From RCIO01 sp035555795 (GTDB lineage: Bacteria; Pseudomonadota; Alphaproteobacteria; Rhizobiales; Rhizobiaceae), in NCBI GenBank assembly GCA_035555795.1, contig DATMGE010000005.1, positions 1 through 36,674 on the forward strand: DNA of 36,674 nucleotides, in the 5' to 3' direction. The position numbers were made by a program, and so were the translations under genes. Below, one piece after another: positions 1 to 8,500 of this stretch (within the stretch, counting starts at the first letter, position 1; every line of letters starts with the position of its first letter). The notes beneath the pieces were generated by a model. The model did not search any database. It was not told the DNA's origin and saw only the letters and a list, made by a program, of their open reading frames with translations.

Positions 1-272
1 GCCGCTATGGCGGCGAGGAATTCGTCGTCGTCATGCCCGATACGGACGGGGCGATCGCGGGGAAGGTGGCGGAGCGCATCCGGGCCGAGATCGCCGCGCG
101 CCCTTTCACCATCGCCAAGGATGGCAGCGTGGTGAACGTCACCGTGAGCGTGGGCGTTTCCAGCCTTCTGCGCCCGCGCGACACGGCGACCGACATGATG
201 AAGCGTGCCGATGTTGCGCTTTATGAGGCAAAGTCCTTGGGCCGCAATCGCGTGGTTGCTAAGGCTGCCTGA
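1..272 (+). CDS. pleD: GGDEF diguanylate cyclase, C-terminal part (PleD-like); 5' end outside window
   Basis: The reading frame enters from the left edge and ends at TGA 270-272. The visible 89 or so residues are the second half of a GGDEF domain. The active-site loop reads RYGGEEFVVV at the very start, so the GGEEF variant is intact, and the fold continues to the usual end (SVGVSS, then ADVALYEAKSLGRNRV). Family knowledge: GGDEF proteins condense two GTP into cyclic di-GMP. In alphaproteobacteria the copy placed just before rpmG is normally PleD, a response regulator with two receiver domains and a C-terminal GGDEF. The receiver domains lie outside the window, so the name rests on the neighbour rpmG and the fact that the protein ends right after GGDEF. 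Another GGDEF protein cannot be excluded. Confidence 0.8.
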   Translation, partial: RYGGEEFVVVMPDTDGAIAGKVAERIRAEIAARPFTIAKDGSVVNVTVSVGVSSLLRPRDTATDMMKRADVALYEAKSLGRNRVVAKAA

Positions 273-600
273 TCATAAGAAGAACGAATGAATACTGATG
301 TCGTCGCGGTAAAAACCGCGCGATATTTACCCTGTTCTAGGGAAGTGCGGCCACGTAGTTAAGAAATGGTTGCTTTCGGGCAGTGCATGCGCAACTATCG
401 GGGTGGATGGATGCCTTTGGCATCCTGCAATACCCCATGAAACTCAGGTCCGCCGCATCTCCTGGGACGTGGGGTTGGCCGGCCGGCCCTGGTATCTAGT
501 GGCCTCCTCGTACCGCTTGCCAGTCGCCGGCCGGCCCCCGATCATCCTGCCGGCCGGAACGCATTGTTCGCCGGATCGCATTTGCCGGGAGGCGACCCTG
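273..600. other. Intergenic stretch without a recognisable gene
   Basis: The 330 bases between the GGDEF gene and the rpmG terminator hold no open frame with a ribosome-binding site or a recognisable product. Visible structure: a 7-bp hairpin with a TTT loop at 409-425 (GGATGCC/GGCATCC) and three copies of the GC palindrome GCCGGCCGG at about 478-560. I cannot assign a role. Confidence 0.5.
305..320 (+). terminator. Possible weak terminator hairpin after the GGDEF gene
   Basis: Arms CGCGGT (305-310) and ACCGCG (315-320) are perfectly complementary around an AAAA loop and are followed by CGATATTT. The stem is short and the T-run poor, so this is a tentative call. Confidence 0.3.
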
Positions 601-601
601 A

Positions 602-638
602 AAACGAAAACGCCGCCTCGAGGGCGGCGTTTTCGTTT
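602..638. terminator. Strong bidirectional terminator between pleD and rpmG
   Basis: A perfect 16-bp inverted repeat (602-617 against 623-638) encloses the 5-base loop TCGAG. Each arm has a GC core (GCCGCC/GGCGGC) with an outer A/T-rich flank, so either strand gives a GC stem followed by a T-rich run. It lies 15 bases past the rpmG stop and probably ends rpmG transcripts as well as readthrough from the left. Confidence 0.85.
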
Positions 639-652
639 GCGGGAGACGAGGA

Positions 653-820
653 TTACTTGATCTTCGTTTCCTTGAAGTCGACATGCTTTCTGGCAATCGG
701 GTCGTATTTGCGCATGCTCATCTTCTCGGTCATGGTGCGGCTGTTCTTCTTAGCGACATAGAAGAAGCCGGTATCGGCGGTCGAGAGCAGCTTGATCTTG
801 ATGGTTGTAGCCTTGGCCAT
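653..820 (-). CDS. rpmG: 50S ribosomal protein L33
   Basis: This 55-residue protein starts MAKATTIKIKLLSTADTGFF and ends HVDFKETKIK, the standard L33 pattern (KxxxxxTGFFYV, then RKYDPxxRKHV). L33 is a small component of the large ribosomal subunit near the E site. The cysteine pairs of zinc-binding (C+) L33 are absent, so this is the zinc-independent form usual in alphaproteobacteria. The ATG at 820 fits the family N-terminus exactly. The gene lies downstream of a long minus-strand operon but has its own promoter candidate at 899-926, and it is closed by the terminator at 602-638, so it is probably made as a short monocistronic mRNA. Confidence 0.97.
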   Translation of the reverse strand: MAKATTIKIKLLSTADTGFFYVAKKNSRTMTEKMSMRKYDPIARKHVDFKETKIK

Positions 821-898
821 TTTCGTTATCCGTCTGCGATTGGAGTGGAAGCCGCTTCGACGGGAAATCTCGGCCCGGCCGCGGGAAACTCGCGCGGA

Positions 899-926
899 GA
901 CATAAACAAGGACGCGGGAAAGTCAA
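899..926 (-). promoter_or_regulatory. Probable sigma-70 promoter of rpmG
   Basis: On the minus strand, TTGACT (926-921) and TATGTC (904-899) are 16 bases apart. The -35 box covers the stop codon of the upstream MFS gene. A start about 7 bases after the -10 would give an rpmG leader of roughly 70 bases. Confidence 0.5.
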
Positions 927-2113
927 GTCCGCGCCGTACGACGCCCCAGCCTGCCGAGGGCAATGAGGATATAGAGACCGAAGAAGATCGCCAGCGTATG
1001 GGCGAATCCGTCCGCGCCCATCGTGTCCATGCCGAGCCCGATCGCCTGCGGCCCGACCAGCATGCCGATGCCGTAGCAAAGCACGAAGGCCGCATTGGCG
1101 GATGCCAGGTCGCGCCCCGACAGTTGCGAGCCGAGATGCGCCAGGCCGATCGTGTAGAGGCCGGCCACGACCCCGCCCCAGACGAAGAACATCGCCGCCG
1201 TCAGATGCCAGTTGTCGCGGATGAAAGGGAGCGCGATCATGCCCGCCAGTCCGATTGCCGCGCAGGCCACCAGCAGGTGGCGGCGGTCACGCATGCGATC
1301 GGAGAGGAAGCCGAGCGGCACCTGAAGCAGCACATTGCCCAGCCCGATCATGGTGAGAAGCAATGCGGCATCGGCTTCGGAATAGCCGACGCGAGTGCCG
1401 TAGATCGGGAAGAGCGCGAAGCCGCCCGTCTCGACGGCGCCGAACACCAGCACGGCGGCAGTCGCGGTCGGCACCATGAAGATGTAGGGGAAGATGTTTC
1501 CGCTTCCGTGATGGGCGGGGCCGGAAATATCCGGGCTCTGCCGTATCGCGGCGGCAATCGGAACCGCCGATGCCGCGATGAGCGCCACGGCAACGGCAAA
1601 GGGGGCGAAACTGGCGCTGCCCAATTGCGCGAAGAGCCAGGGGCCGAGCGCGAAGCCGAGCGAGAGGCATGTGGCGTAAATGCCCAGCATGATGCCGCGG
1701 CGCGAGGGCGGCACCGAACTGGTGACCCAGAATTCCGACAGGATGAACAGCACGGTCAGGGAAATGTGCAGCACCGCGCGCAGCGGAATCCAGAGCCAGA
1801 AGCTTTCGATGAAATAGAAGCCGGCGAAGGCCGTGCCGCCGCAGGCGATCATCAACAGCATCGTCACGGCCACGCCCAGTCGCGAGGCGAGGGGGATCGC
1901 CAGCGGGGCTGCGGCAATCGAGGCTATGCCGGCGACTGCCGTATTCAGCCCGATCATCGTTGGCGAATGGCCGCGTTGTTCGAGGATGACGCTGAGCAGC
2001 GGCACGCCGAGGCCGATGGCGATGCCGACGACGCTGATGGCGGCGATCGCCGCGGCGATCGAAAGCCAGCGTATCTCCTCCGGCTTTTCGGGGTGTAGCA
2101 GGTCTGCGGCCAT
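923..2113 (-). CDS. Major facilitator superfamily transporter (YcaD-like)
   Basis: The 396-residue protein is hydrophobic throughout, with about 12 predicted membrane helices in two halves of six, the length and layout of a typical MFS permease. The loop after helix 2 (LASRLGV) and the matching loop in the second half (LSDRMRDRRH) fit the MFS signature positions. The sequence resembles the YcaD/YfkF drug-transporter-like branch. The substrate cannot be read from sequence; efflux of a small molecule is the family default. The ATG at 2113 lies 5 bases after the Nudix stop, so the gene is the last member of the topA-rnr-DUF983-Nudix run, and it ends inside the rpmG promoter. Confidence 0.85.
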   Translation of the reverse strand: MAADLLHPEKPEEIRWLSIAAAIAAISVVGIAIGLGVPLLSVILEQRGHSPTMIGLNTAVAGIASIAAAPLAIPLASRLGVAVTMLLMIACGGTAFAGFYFIESFWLWIPLRAVLHISLTVLFILSEFWVTSSVPPSRRGIMLGIYATCLSLGFALGPWLFAQLGSASFAPFAVAVALIAASAVPIAAAIRQSPDISGPAHHGSGNIFPYIFMVPTATAAVLVFGAVETGGFALFPIYGTRVGYSEADAALLLTMIGLGNVLLQVPLGFLSDRMRDRRHLLVACAAIGLAGMIALPFIRDNWHLTAAMFFVWGGVVAGLYTIGLAHLGSQLSGRDLASANAAFVLCYGIGMLVGPQAIGLGMDTMGADGFAHTLAIFFGLYILIALGRLGRRTART

Positions 2114-2118
2114 CGATG

Positions 2119-2880
2119 TCAGAGCGGAATGCGTTGGAAGCGCCCGTGGCGCAGGCGGTAGAATGGCGCGACACCGCCGCCCGGCGACAGGCCGGGATCT
2201 TCGGACAGGCGCTTTTCCAGATCGTCGAGCACGGCGCGGGTGATGACGGGGATGTCCAGTTGCCGGGCATCGCCGATGGGCAGCCAGACCAGTTCCTCCA
2301 GTTCGTCCGTCGGCCCGCCGCCGGGCAATGCCAGCGCCACATCGTCGCGCCAGGCGGCGAGGAAACGCGTATCGAAGCGGCGGGTGCGGCCGGGCGGCGT
2401 GACCGCGCGGGCGATGAAGCGCAACCGGTCGAGAGCAGGGCGGATTCCGTGTTCGGCGAAACCCTGCCAGTCGGGACGGCTGGTCGTGAACGGCCCCGGC
2501 GTGCCGATCAGCAGGCCTGCCTCCTCATAGGTTTCGCGCAGGGCGGACAATGCGATGGCGCGGGCGCGGGCGGCATTGGCGCGGCGCGCCGGGCCTGTCA
2601 TCCGTGCTTCCTCGGCCGGATGCAGGCCCGATTCGACGGCAATGCGGCTGTCGGCAGGGTCGGTCCGGCCGCCGGGAAAGACGAATTTGCCCGGCATGAA
2701 GGCGTGGTTCGCATGGCGGCGGCCCAGCAGGACGCGGTGTTGTCCGCCGCTGCGGTCGAGCAGGATCAGTGTCGCTGCGTCGCGCGGGCGGGCCGGGCCC
2801 TTGCCGATCGCGAAATCGCGGCTCTCCACGCGGTCGATATCGGCGCGCGAAAGGCCATCGAGATCGGTCTGGCCGCTCAT
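2119..2880 (-). CDS. Nudix hydrolase with an expanded Nudix box
   Basis: This 253-residue protein has the C-terminal half of the Nudix box, RETYEEAGLL (R115, E116, E119, E120, G122), which binds the catalytic magnesium. The proximal glycines (FVFPGGRTD, G70-G71) lie about 44 residues before the RE pair instead of the canonical 14, so an insertion of some 30 residues splits the motif. Such insertions are known in NUDT7/NUDT19-like Nudix enzymes that act on CoA or acyl-CoA; that substrate is only an inference here. The ATG at 2880 overlaps the DUF983 stop by 4 bases (ATGA), and the gene ends 5 bases before the MFS start, so it is translated within the same operon. Confidence 0.85.
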   Translation of the reverse strand: MSGQTDLDGLSRADIDRVESRDFAIGKGPARPRDAATLILLDRSGGQHRVLLGRRHANHAFMPGKFVFPGGRTDPADSRIAVESGLHPAEEARMTGPARRANAARARAIALSALRETYEEAGLLIGTPGPFTTSRPDWQGFAEHGIRPALDRLRFIARAVTPPGRTRRFDTRFLAAWRDDVALALPGGGPTDELEELVWLPIGDARQLDIPVITRAVLDDLEKRLSEDPGLSPGGGVAPFYRLRHGRFQRIPL

Positions 2881-3320
2881 GCGTCCTGTTGTTCCGGATG
2901 CGCTTCGAGCATATCGGCCTCGCCACCGAAGCCATGCATGTACAGCGCCCATTGCAGCCCGACCATCGCGCCCTTGACGGGTTGCAGCAGGGCAAGCGAG
3001 GCGGCGATGGTGATGGGAACCCAGATGGCGAGATGCTGCCAGGTGCTGAGATTGAACATCATCTCCATGCCCATGAAGGTGCCCACCACGATGTGGCCGA
3101 CAATGACGATGACCAGATAGGCCGGCAGGTCGTCGGCGCGATGATGGCTGATGACCTCGCCGCAGGTGGCGCATTCGTCCACCGTCTTCACATAGGCCCT
3201 GAACAGCCGCCCTTCGCCGCAATGCGGGCAGCGGCCGGTGAAGCCGCGCCACATGGCTTCACGCAGCGCGCGGTTCGGCCTTCCCGTGTGATTCTCGCCG
3301 CCGAAATGGTCGATCGTCAT
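2877..3320 (-). CDS. DUF983 family membrane protein with N-terminal zinc ribbon
   Basis: The 147-residue protein opens with a basic stretch and two CxxC pairs (CPHC near residue 31 and CATC near residue 50) that look like a small zinc ribbon. Two membrane helices follow (about 67-87 and 95-115), then a short acidic tail. This is the full DUF983 layout. The family is widespread in alphaproteobacteria and I know of no established function. The start at 3320 is preceded by a strong ribosome-binding sequence (GGAGGAG, then AGGA) lying within the end of rnr, 6 bases upstream. The stop overlaps the Nudix start by 4 bases. Confidence 0.85.
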   Translation of the reverse strand: MTIDHFGGENHTGRPNRALREAMWRGFTGRCPHCGEGRLFRAYVKTVDECATCGEVISHHRADDLPAYLVIVIVGHIVVGTFMGMEMMFNLSTWQHLAIWVPITIAASLALLQPVKGAMVGLQWALYMHGFGGEADMLEAHPEQQDA

Positions 3321-3326
3321 ATCCTG

Positions 3327-5639
3327 CTATCTCCTCCGCTTCTGCGGACGGGGTGCGCGTGCGCGCGGCAGGCCGCCGCGCTTGCGCGATTTGTGATAGG
3401 AGCGGGTCGCTCCCGGCATCGGTTTCGGCTCGCTCAGCATTTCGAACCGCATCGCTCCCGCCAGAGGCGCGATTTCCACCAGTCTGACCTCGACCGAATC
3501 GGCGAGGCGATATCCCTTGCTGCTGCGTTGTCCGACCAATGCGCGCGCGGCCTCGTCGAATATATAGTAATCATCACCCAAGGATGACACCGGGACAAAG
3601 CCATCTGCGCCATATTGGGGCAATTGGACAAAGAGTCCCGATTTCGTCACGCCGGAGACCCGCGCGGCAAATGTGTTGCCCACATGTTCGGCCAGATGGG
3701 CGGCGATGAGGCGGTCGACCGTATCACGCTCCGCCGCCATGGCGCGGCGTTCGGTCGCCGAAATGAGGGCGGCGATATCCTCCAGTTCGGCCTCTTCCTT
3801 GCGCGTCAGTCCGTCGTCGCCGAGGTCCAGCGCACCGATCAGCGCCCGGTGGACGATGAGGTCGGCATAGCGGCGGATGGGGGAAGTGAAGTGGGCGTAG
3901 CGGCGCAGGTTGAGGCCGAAATGCCCCAGGTTCTCCGGCGAGTAGACCGCCTGGCTCTGGCTGCGCAGCACCACCTCGTTGGCCAGTTCCTCGTGCTCGG
4001 TATCGGCTACCTGCGCCAATATGCCGTTGAACTGGTCGGGTTTCATCTGCGCGCCGCGCGCCAGCGAAATGCCGATCGTGGAGAGGAATTCGCGCAATGA
4101 TTCCTGCTTGGCGAGCGAGGGCGCATCATGGACGCGATAGACCAGCGGCCGGCGCTTTCCCTCCAGCGTCTCGGCGGCGGACACATTCGCCTGGATCATG
4201 AATTCCTCGATCAGCTTGTGCGCGTCGAGGCGGTCGGGAACGACCACGCGGTCCACCGTGCCGTCCGGCTTCAGCAGGATCTTGCGCTCGGGCAGGTCGA
4301 GCTCCAGCGGCTTGCGCGCCTCGCGGCCGCGCTTGAGCACCGCATAGGCGTCCCAGAGCGGGCGCAGCACCGTGTCCAGCAGCGGGCCGGTCTTGTCGTC
4401 GGGCGCGCCGTCGATCGCCGCCTGCGCCTGCGGATAGGCGAGCTTCGCCGCCGATTTCATCATCACGCGATGGAAGCTGTGGCGCAGCTTGCGGCCGTCC
4501 GCCGCGAAGGTCATGCGCACGGCGAGCGCCGGCCTGTCCTCTTTCTCGCGCAGCGAGCAAAGGTCGTTGGAGATGCGCTCCGGCAGCATCGGCACGACGC
4601 GGTCGGGGAAATAGACCGAATTGCCGCGCTTGAGCGCCTCGCGATCCAGCGCAGTGCCGACGCGGATATAGGCCGCCACATCGGCGATCGCGACGGTCGC
4701 GATGACGCCGCCGGGATTGGCCGGATCCGTATCGGGTTCCGCATGGACGGCGTCGTCATGGTCCTTGGCGTCGGCCGGATCGATGGTGATGAGCGGCAGC
4801 TTCCGCCAGTCCTCGCGCCCGGCCATGGTTGCGGGCTTCGCCGCTTCCGCCTCGGCCAGCACCTCTTGGGGGAAGATATAGGGAATGTCGTGCGCGTGGA
4901 TGGCGATCATGGAGACCGCCTTCTCGCTCGTCAGCGAGCCCAGCACGGAGAGAACCTTGCCGCGCGGCAGGCCGTAGCGGCCGGAACTCGTCGGCTCGAC
5001 CTCGACCAGGTCGCCGGGCTTCGCCTCTCCGAGAAACTCCTTGTCGATGACCAGTTCGGCCTGCCGGCGCTCGACCGGTTCGATGCGGTGGCTGCCGTCT
5101 TCGAGGCGGCGCAGCACGCCCAGCACCGCGTCGCGGCGCTTCTCGAAAATCTTCATCACCCGGCCCGTATAGGGCGGGGCGTCGGGATCATCGCTGGGGA
5201 AGACTTTCGACAGGACGCGGTCGCCGATGCCGGGCACCGGGCCGCTGCGGGACGGACGGATCAGCACCGTGGGCGCGGAGCCATTGTCGTCGCGCTGTTC
5301 GGCCGGGCGGCCGATGAGCAGGCCATCGGAATCGCGCGAGACGATGTCGAGCACGACGACATGGGGCAGGGAGCCGTGGCGCAGCAACTTCTTGCCGCGC
5401 TTTTCCAGCATGCCCTCGGCGGCAAGTTCGGCCAGCATGTCCTTCAGCCAGAGGCGATCCTGTCCCTTGAGGCGGAAGGCCCTTGCGATCTTGCGCTTGC
5501 CGGATTCGCCGGGATTCTCGGCGATGAACTGGAGGATCGCCTCGCGGGTCGGACGATGGTCTGCCTGCCCGGCGCCGGCGGGCGCTGCTTGCGGGCGTTC
5601 CGTGCCCCTGCTGCTGCGTCCCGAAATGCGCCTTGCCAA
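3327..5639 (-). CDS. rnr: Ribonuclease R, 3'-5' exoribonuclease
   Basis: RNase R degrades structured RNA from the 3' end. The 770-residue protein has the expected order: an N-terminal winged-helix region (about 30-85), cold-shock-like domains (about 90-260), the RNB catalytic domain from about residue 280 with the acidic metal site DPADAKDHDDAVH, an S1 domain (about 650-720, SGLFVQLPQYGADGFV) and a basic tail rich in R and K. The aspartates of the active site are present, so the enzyme should be active. The start is TTG at 5639: no ATG occurs in frame until about residue 68, and AGAAGGAA sits about 11 bases upstream. It begins 6 bases after the topA stop, so topA and rnr are co-transcribed. 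Confidence 0.95.
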   Translation of the reverse strand: MARRISGRSSRGTERPQAAPAGAGQADHRPTREAILQFIAENPGESGKRKIARAFRLKGQDRLWLKDMLAELAAEGMLEKRGKKLLRHGSLPHVVVLDIVSRDSDGLLIGRPAEQRDDNGSAPTVLIRPSRSGPVPGIGDRVLSKVFPSDDPDAPPYTGRVMKIFEKRRDAVLGVLRRLEDGSHRIEPVERRQAELVIDKEFLGEAKPGDLVEVEPTSSGRYGLPRGKVLSVLGSLTSEKAVSMIAIHAHDIPYIFPQEVLAEAEAAKPATMAGREDWRKLPLITIDPADAKDHDDAVHAEPDTDPANPGGVIATVAIADVAAYIRVGTALDREALKRGNSVYFPDRVVPMLPERISNDLCSLREKEDRPALAVRMTFAADGRKLRHSFHRVMMKSAAKLAYPQAQAAIDGAPDDKTGPLLDTVLRPLWDAYAVLKRGREARKPLELDLPERKILLKPDGTVDRVVVPDRLDAHKLIEEFMIQANVSAAETLEGKRRPLVYRVHDAPSLAKQESLREFLSTIGISLARGAQMKPDQFNGILAQVADTEHEELANEVVLRSQSQAVYSPENLGHFGLNLRRYAHFTSPIRRYADLIVHRALIGALDLGDDGLTRKEEAELEDIAALISATERRAMAAERDTVDRLIAAHLAEHVGNTFAARVSGVTKSGLFVQLPQYGADGFVPVSSLGDDYYIFDEAARALVGQRSSKGYRLADSVEVRLVEIAPLAGAMRFEMLSEPKPMPGATRSYHKSRKRGGLPRARAPRPQKRRR

Positions 5640-5645
5640 GATCGC

Positions 5646-8270
5646 CTATTCCTTCTGCTTCGCCGGTGTCTTCTTGGCGCTCTTTGCCGCCGGTTTCGCC
5701 TTGGCGGCCGCCTTCTTCCTGGCCGGGGCTTTCTTTGCAGCGGCCTTCTTTCCGCCCTTGGCCGATCCGGCCTTGGCGGTAATGAGCTCCAGCGCCTTCT
5801 CCACCGTCAACGTGTCGGGCTCCGTGCCCTTGGGCAGGGTGGCGTTCACCTTGCCCCAGTTCACATAGGGGCCGTAGCGCCCGTCGCGCACGACCATCTT
5901 GCCGCCGTCCGGATGCTCGCCGAGGTCGCGCAGGGCGGTGGCCGCGCCGCCGCGATTGGCGAAGCGCGACTTCTTCTCCGCCAGCACCGTCACGGCGCGG
6001 TTGAGGCCGATGGAGAACACGTCCTCGATCGATTCCAGATTGGCGTAGCTACCGTCATGCAGCACGAAGGGGCCGTAGCGGCCGAGCCCGGCGGAGATCA
6101 TCTTGCCGGTCTCGGGATGCTTGCCGACATCGCGCGGCAGGGCCAGCAAAGCGAGCGCTTTTTCGTGGTCGATGTCCTCCGGCTTCCAGCCCTTGGGCAG
6201 GCCGGAGCGCTTGGCCTCCTTGCCTTCGCCACGCTGGAGGTAGGGGCCGAAGCGGCCAGCCTTGAGCACGATCTCCTCGCTCGTATAGGGATCCTTGCCG
6301 AGCGAGCGGTCGCCGTTCTCGCCGCCATTGGCATCGCCGCCATTGGCATCCTCGCCGAGCTGGCGCGTATAGCCGCATTCGGGATAGTTCGAGCAGCCGA
6401 CAAAGGCGCCGAACTTGCCGAGCTTCAGTGACAGGTTGCCGGTGCCGCATCTGGGGCAGATGCGCGGATTGGAACCGTCTTCGCGCGCGGGGAAGACCAG
6501 CGGCGCCAGTTCCTCGTTGAGCGCGTCCAGCACGTCGGTGACGCGTAGTTCCTTCGTCTCGTCCACGTCATGCGAGAACTGCTTCCAGAATTCGCGCAGC
6601 ACGTCCTTCCAGGAAAGCTTGCCGTCCGAAATCTCGTCCAGCTTCTCCTCCAGGCCGGCGGTGAAGTCGTATTCCACATAGCGCTCGAAGAAGTTTTCGA
6701 GGAAGGCGGTGACCAGCCGGCCGCGCGAATGCGGGATCAGCCGACGCTTGTCGATGACGACATATTCGCGGTCCTCCAGCGTCTTCAGCGTCGCGGCATA
6801 GGTGGAGGGACGGCCGATGCCGAGCTCTTCCATCTTCTTGATGAGCGTCGCCTCGGTGTAGCGCGGGGGCGGCTCGGTGGAATGCTGCGTGGCGGTGACG
6901 CTTTCGCGCTTCAGGGCCTCGCCGCCGTTGATTTCCGGCAGGCGGCGGTTTTCCTCGTCCTCGGCGTCGTCTTCCTTCTGCTCCGTATAGGCGGCGATGA
7001 AGCCGTCGAAGCGGATGACGGAGCCGACGGCGCGCAGGCCGGCCGTCCGGCGGCCATTCACCGCATCGATCTCGACCGTGGTGCGCTCGATCTCGGCCGG
7101 GTTCATCTGGCTGGCGATGGCCCGCTTCCAGATCATGTCGTAGAGGCGGAACTGCTCGTCGTTCAAATGCGCGCGCACCGAAGCGGGGGTGCGGGCGAAG
7201 TCGGTCGGCCGGATCGCCTCATGCGCTTCCTGCGCATTCTTTGCCTTGGTGGAATAATAGCGCGGCTTCTCGGGCAGGTAGCGCTCGCCGAATTCCTTGC
7301 CGATGGCGCTGCGGGCAGCCGAAATCGCCTCCGGCGCCATCTGCACGCCGTCGGTACGCATATAGGTGATGAGGCCGGCCGTCTCGCCACCCACATCGAC
7401 GCCTTCATAGAGGCGCTGGGCGATCTGCATGGTGCGCGAGGCCGAATAGCTGAGCCGCGAGGAAGCTGCCTGCTGAAGCGTGGAGGTGGTGAAAGGCGGC
7501 GCGGGATTGCGCTTGGTCGGCTTCGCCTCGACCGATGCGACGGTGAAGGTTGCCCCCTCCAACATCGCCTTGATGTCGTTGGCCTGTTCGGCATTCTTGA
7601 TGTCGAGCTTTTGCAGCCGCTTGCCGTCCCAGGCAGTCAGGCGCGCCTCGAAACCGTCATTGCGCGGCGTGGCGAGCTGGGCGGCGATCTGCCAGTATTC
7701 CTCGCGCACGAAGCGCTCGATCTCGGCCTCGCGGTCGCAGACGAGCCGCAGCGCCACCGACTGGACGCGGCCGGCCGAGCGCGAGCCCGGCAATTTGCGC
7801 CACAGCACCGGCGACAGGGTGAAGCCGACCAGATAATCGAGCGCGCGGCGCGCCAGATAGGCATCGACCAGCGGCGCGTCGATCTGGCGCGGATTGGCCA
7901 TCGCATCGAGAACGGACTGCTTGGTGATGGCGTTGAAGACGACGCGGCTGACAGGCTTGTCCTTCAGCACCTTCTTCTGCCGCAGCACTTCCAGAACGTG
8001 CCAGGAAATCGCCTCTCCTTCGCGATCCGGATCGGTGGCGAGGATAAGGCCATCGGCATCCTTGAGCGCCGTGGCGATCTCCGACAGCCGCTTGGACGAG
8101 GCCGAGTCGACGGCCCAGGACATGGCGAAGTCCTCATCCGGCCGCACGGAACCGTCCTTGGCGGGAAGGTCGCGCACATGGCCGAACGAAGCCAGCACCT
8201 TGAAGTTGCGGCCCAGATACTTGTTGATTGTCTTCGCCTTTGCTGGCGACTCGACGACGACGACGTCCAT
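5646..8270 (-). CDS. topA: DNA topoisomerase I (type IA)
   Basis: TopA relaxes negative supercoils by cutting one strand through a tyrosine link. The 874-residue protein begins with a Toprim domain (VVVESPAKAKTI, acidic triad in DPDREGEA at 80-87). The catalytic tyrosine is Y303 in ITYMRTDG. A C4 zinc finger follows (CPRCG ... CSNYPECG). The C-terminal part carries three topoisomerase I repeats recognisable by GRFGPYLQ, GRYGPFVL and GRYGPYVN, then a lysine/alanine-rich tail. I chose the ATG at 8270 because MDVVVVESPAKAK is the family N-terminus; the frame stays open 19 codons further upstream, but that part is not TopA-like. First gene of the operon running to the MFS transporter. Confidence 0.96.
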   Translation of the reverse strand: MDVVVVESPAKAKTINKYLGRNFKVLASFGHVRDLPAKDGSVRPDEDFAMSWAVDSASSKRLSEIATALKDADGLILATDPDREGEAISWHVLEVLRQKKVLKDKPVSRVVFNAITKQSVLDAMANPRQIDAPLVDAYLARRALDYLVGFTLSPVLWRKLPGSRSAGRVQSVALRLVCDREAEIERFVREEYWQIAAQLATPRNDGFEARLTAWDGKRLQKLDIKNAEQANDIKAMLEGATFTVASVEAKPTKRNPAPPFTTSTLQQAASSRLSYSASRTMQIAQRLYEGVDVGGETAGLITYMRTDGVQMAPEAISAARSAIGKEFGERYLPEKPRYYSTKAKNAQEAHEAIRPTDFARTPASVRAHLNDEQFRLYDMIWKRAIASQMNPAEIERTTVEIDAVNGRRTAGLRAVGSVIRFDGFIAAYTEQKEDDAEDEENRRLPEINGGEALKRESVTATQHSTEPPPRYTEATLIKKMEELGIGRPSTYAATLKTLEDREYVVIDKRRLIPHSRGRLVTAFLENFFERYVEYDFTAGLEEKLDEISDGKLSWKDVLREFWKQFSHDVDETKELRVTDVLDALNEELAPLVFPAREDGSNPRICPRCGTGNLSLKLGKFGAFVGCSNYPECGYTRQLGEDANGGDANGGENGDRSLGKDPYTSEEIVLKAGRFGPYLQRGEGKEAKRSGLPKGWKPEDIDHEKALALLALPRDVGKHPETGKMISAGLGRYGPFVLHDGSYANLESIEDVFSIGLNRAVTVLAEKKSRFANRGGAATALRDLGEHPDGGKMVVRDGRYGPYVNWGKVNATLPKGTEPDTLTVEKALELITAKAGSAKGGKKAAAKKAPARKKAAAKAKPAAKSAKKTPAKQKE

Positions 8271-8412
8271 TTTTTGGAAAATTCCGCCTGGTATTCTCCG
8301 GCGCGAAAGGCGACCGGGACTGCACAATGTTCCGTGACATGGCTGCGCTTTGACAGCGGGTCAAGTGCCACGGCCAAAATTGGGTTTGCAGGTCAATGCA
8401 ACCAAAAGTAGA

Positions 8413-8440
8413 TTGAAAAGATAAAATTGCAATCTATGGT
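8413..8440 (+). promoter_or_regulatory. Probable promoter of the 70-residue gene
   Basis: TTGAAA (8413-8418) and TATGGT (8435-8440) are 16 bases apart in an unusually A/T-rich stretch. A 6-bp inverted repeat, AGATTG (8410-8415) and CAATCT (8430-8435), brackets the spacer and could be an operator. Confidence 0.45.
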
Positions 8441-8500
8441 AATCGGTATCCGGCGGATCCGGGCGCGGCGGGCGCACTGGGCGGGAGGCGGAGCAGGCGG

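Noticed and set aside
370..660. 96-codon frame in the pleD-rpmG gap
   Set aside because: No ribosome-binding site, runs through the terminator and the rpmG end, and has shadow-like composition.
683..2098. Long plus-strand frame (471 codons) opposite the MFS gene
   Set aside because: Rich in R, H, G, E and Q with no hydrophobic core or known domain; it is the antisense shadow of a GC-rich membrane protein gene.
4128..6431. 767-codon plus-strand frame opposite rnr and topA
   Set aside because: Covers two clear genes in antisense, composition is shadow-like (R, A, G, H, L) and no motif is recognisable.
6570..8411. 613-codon plus-strand frame opposite topA
   Set aside because: Antisense to well-supported topA codons; no ribosome-binding site or domain.
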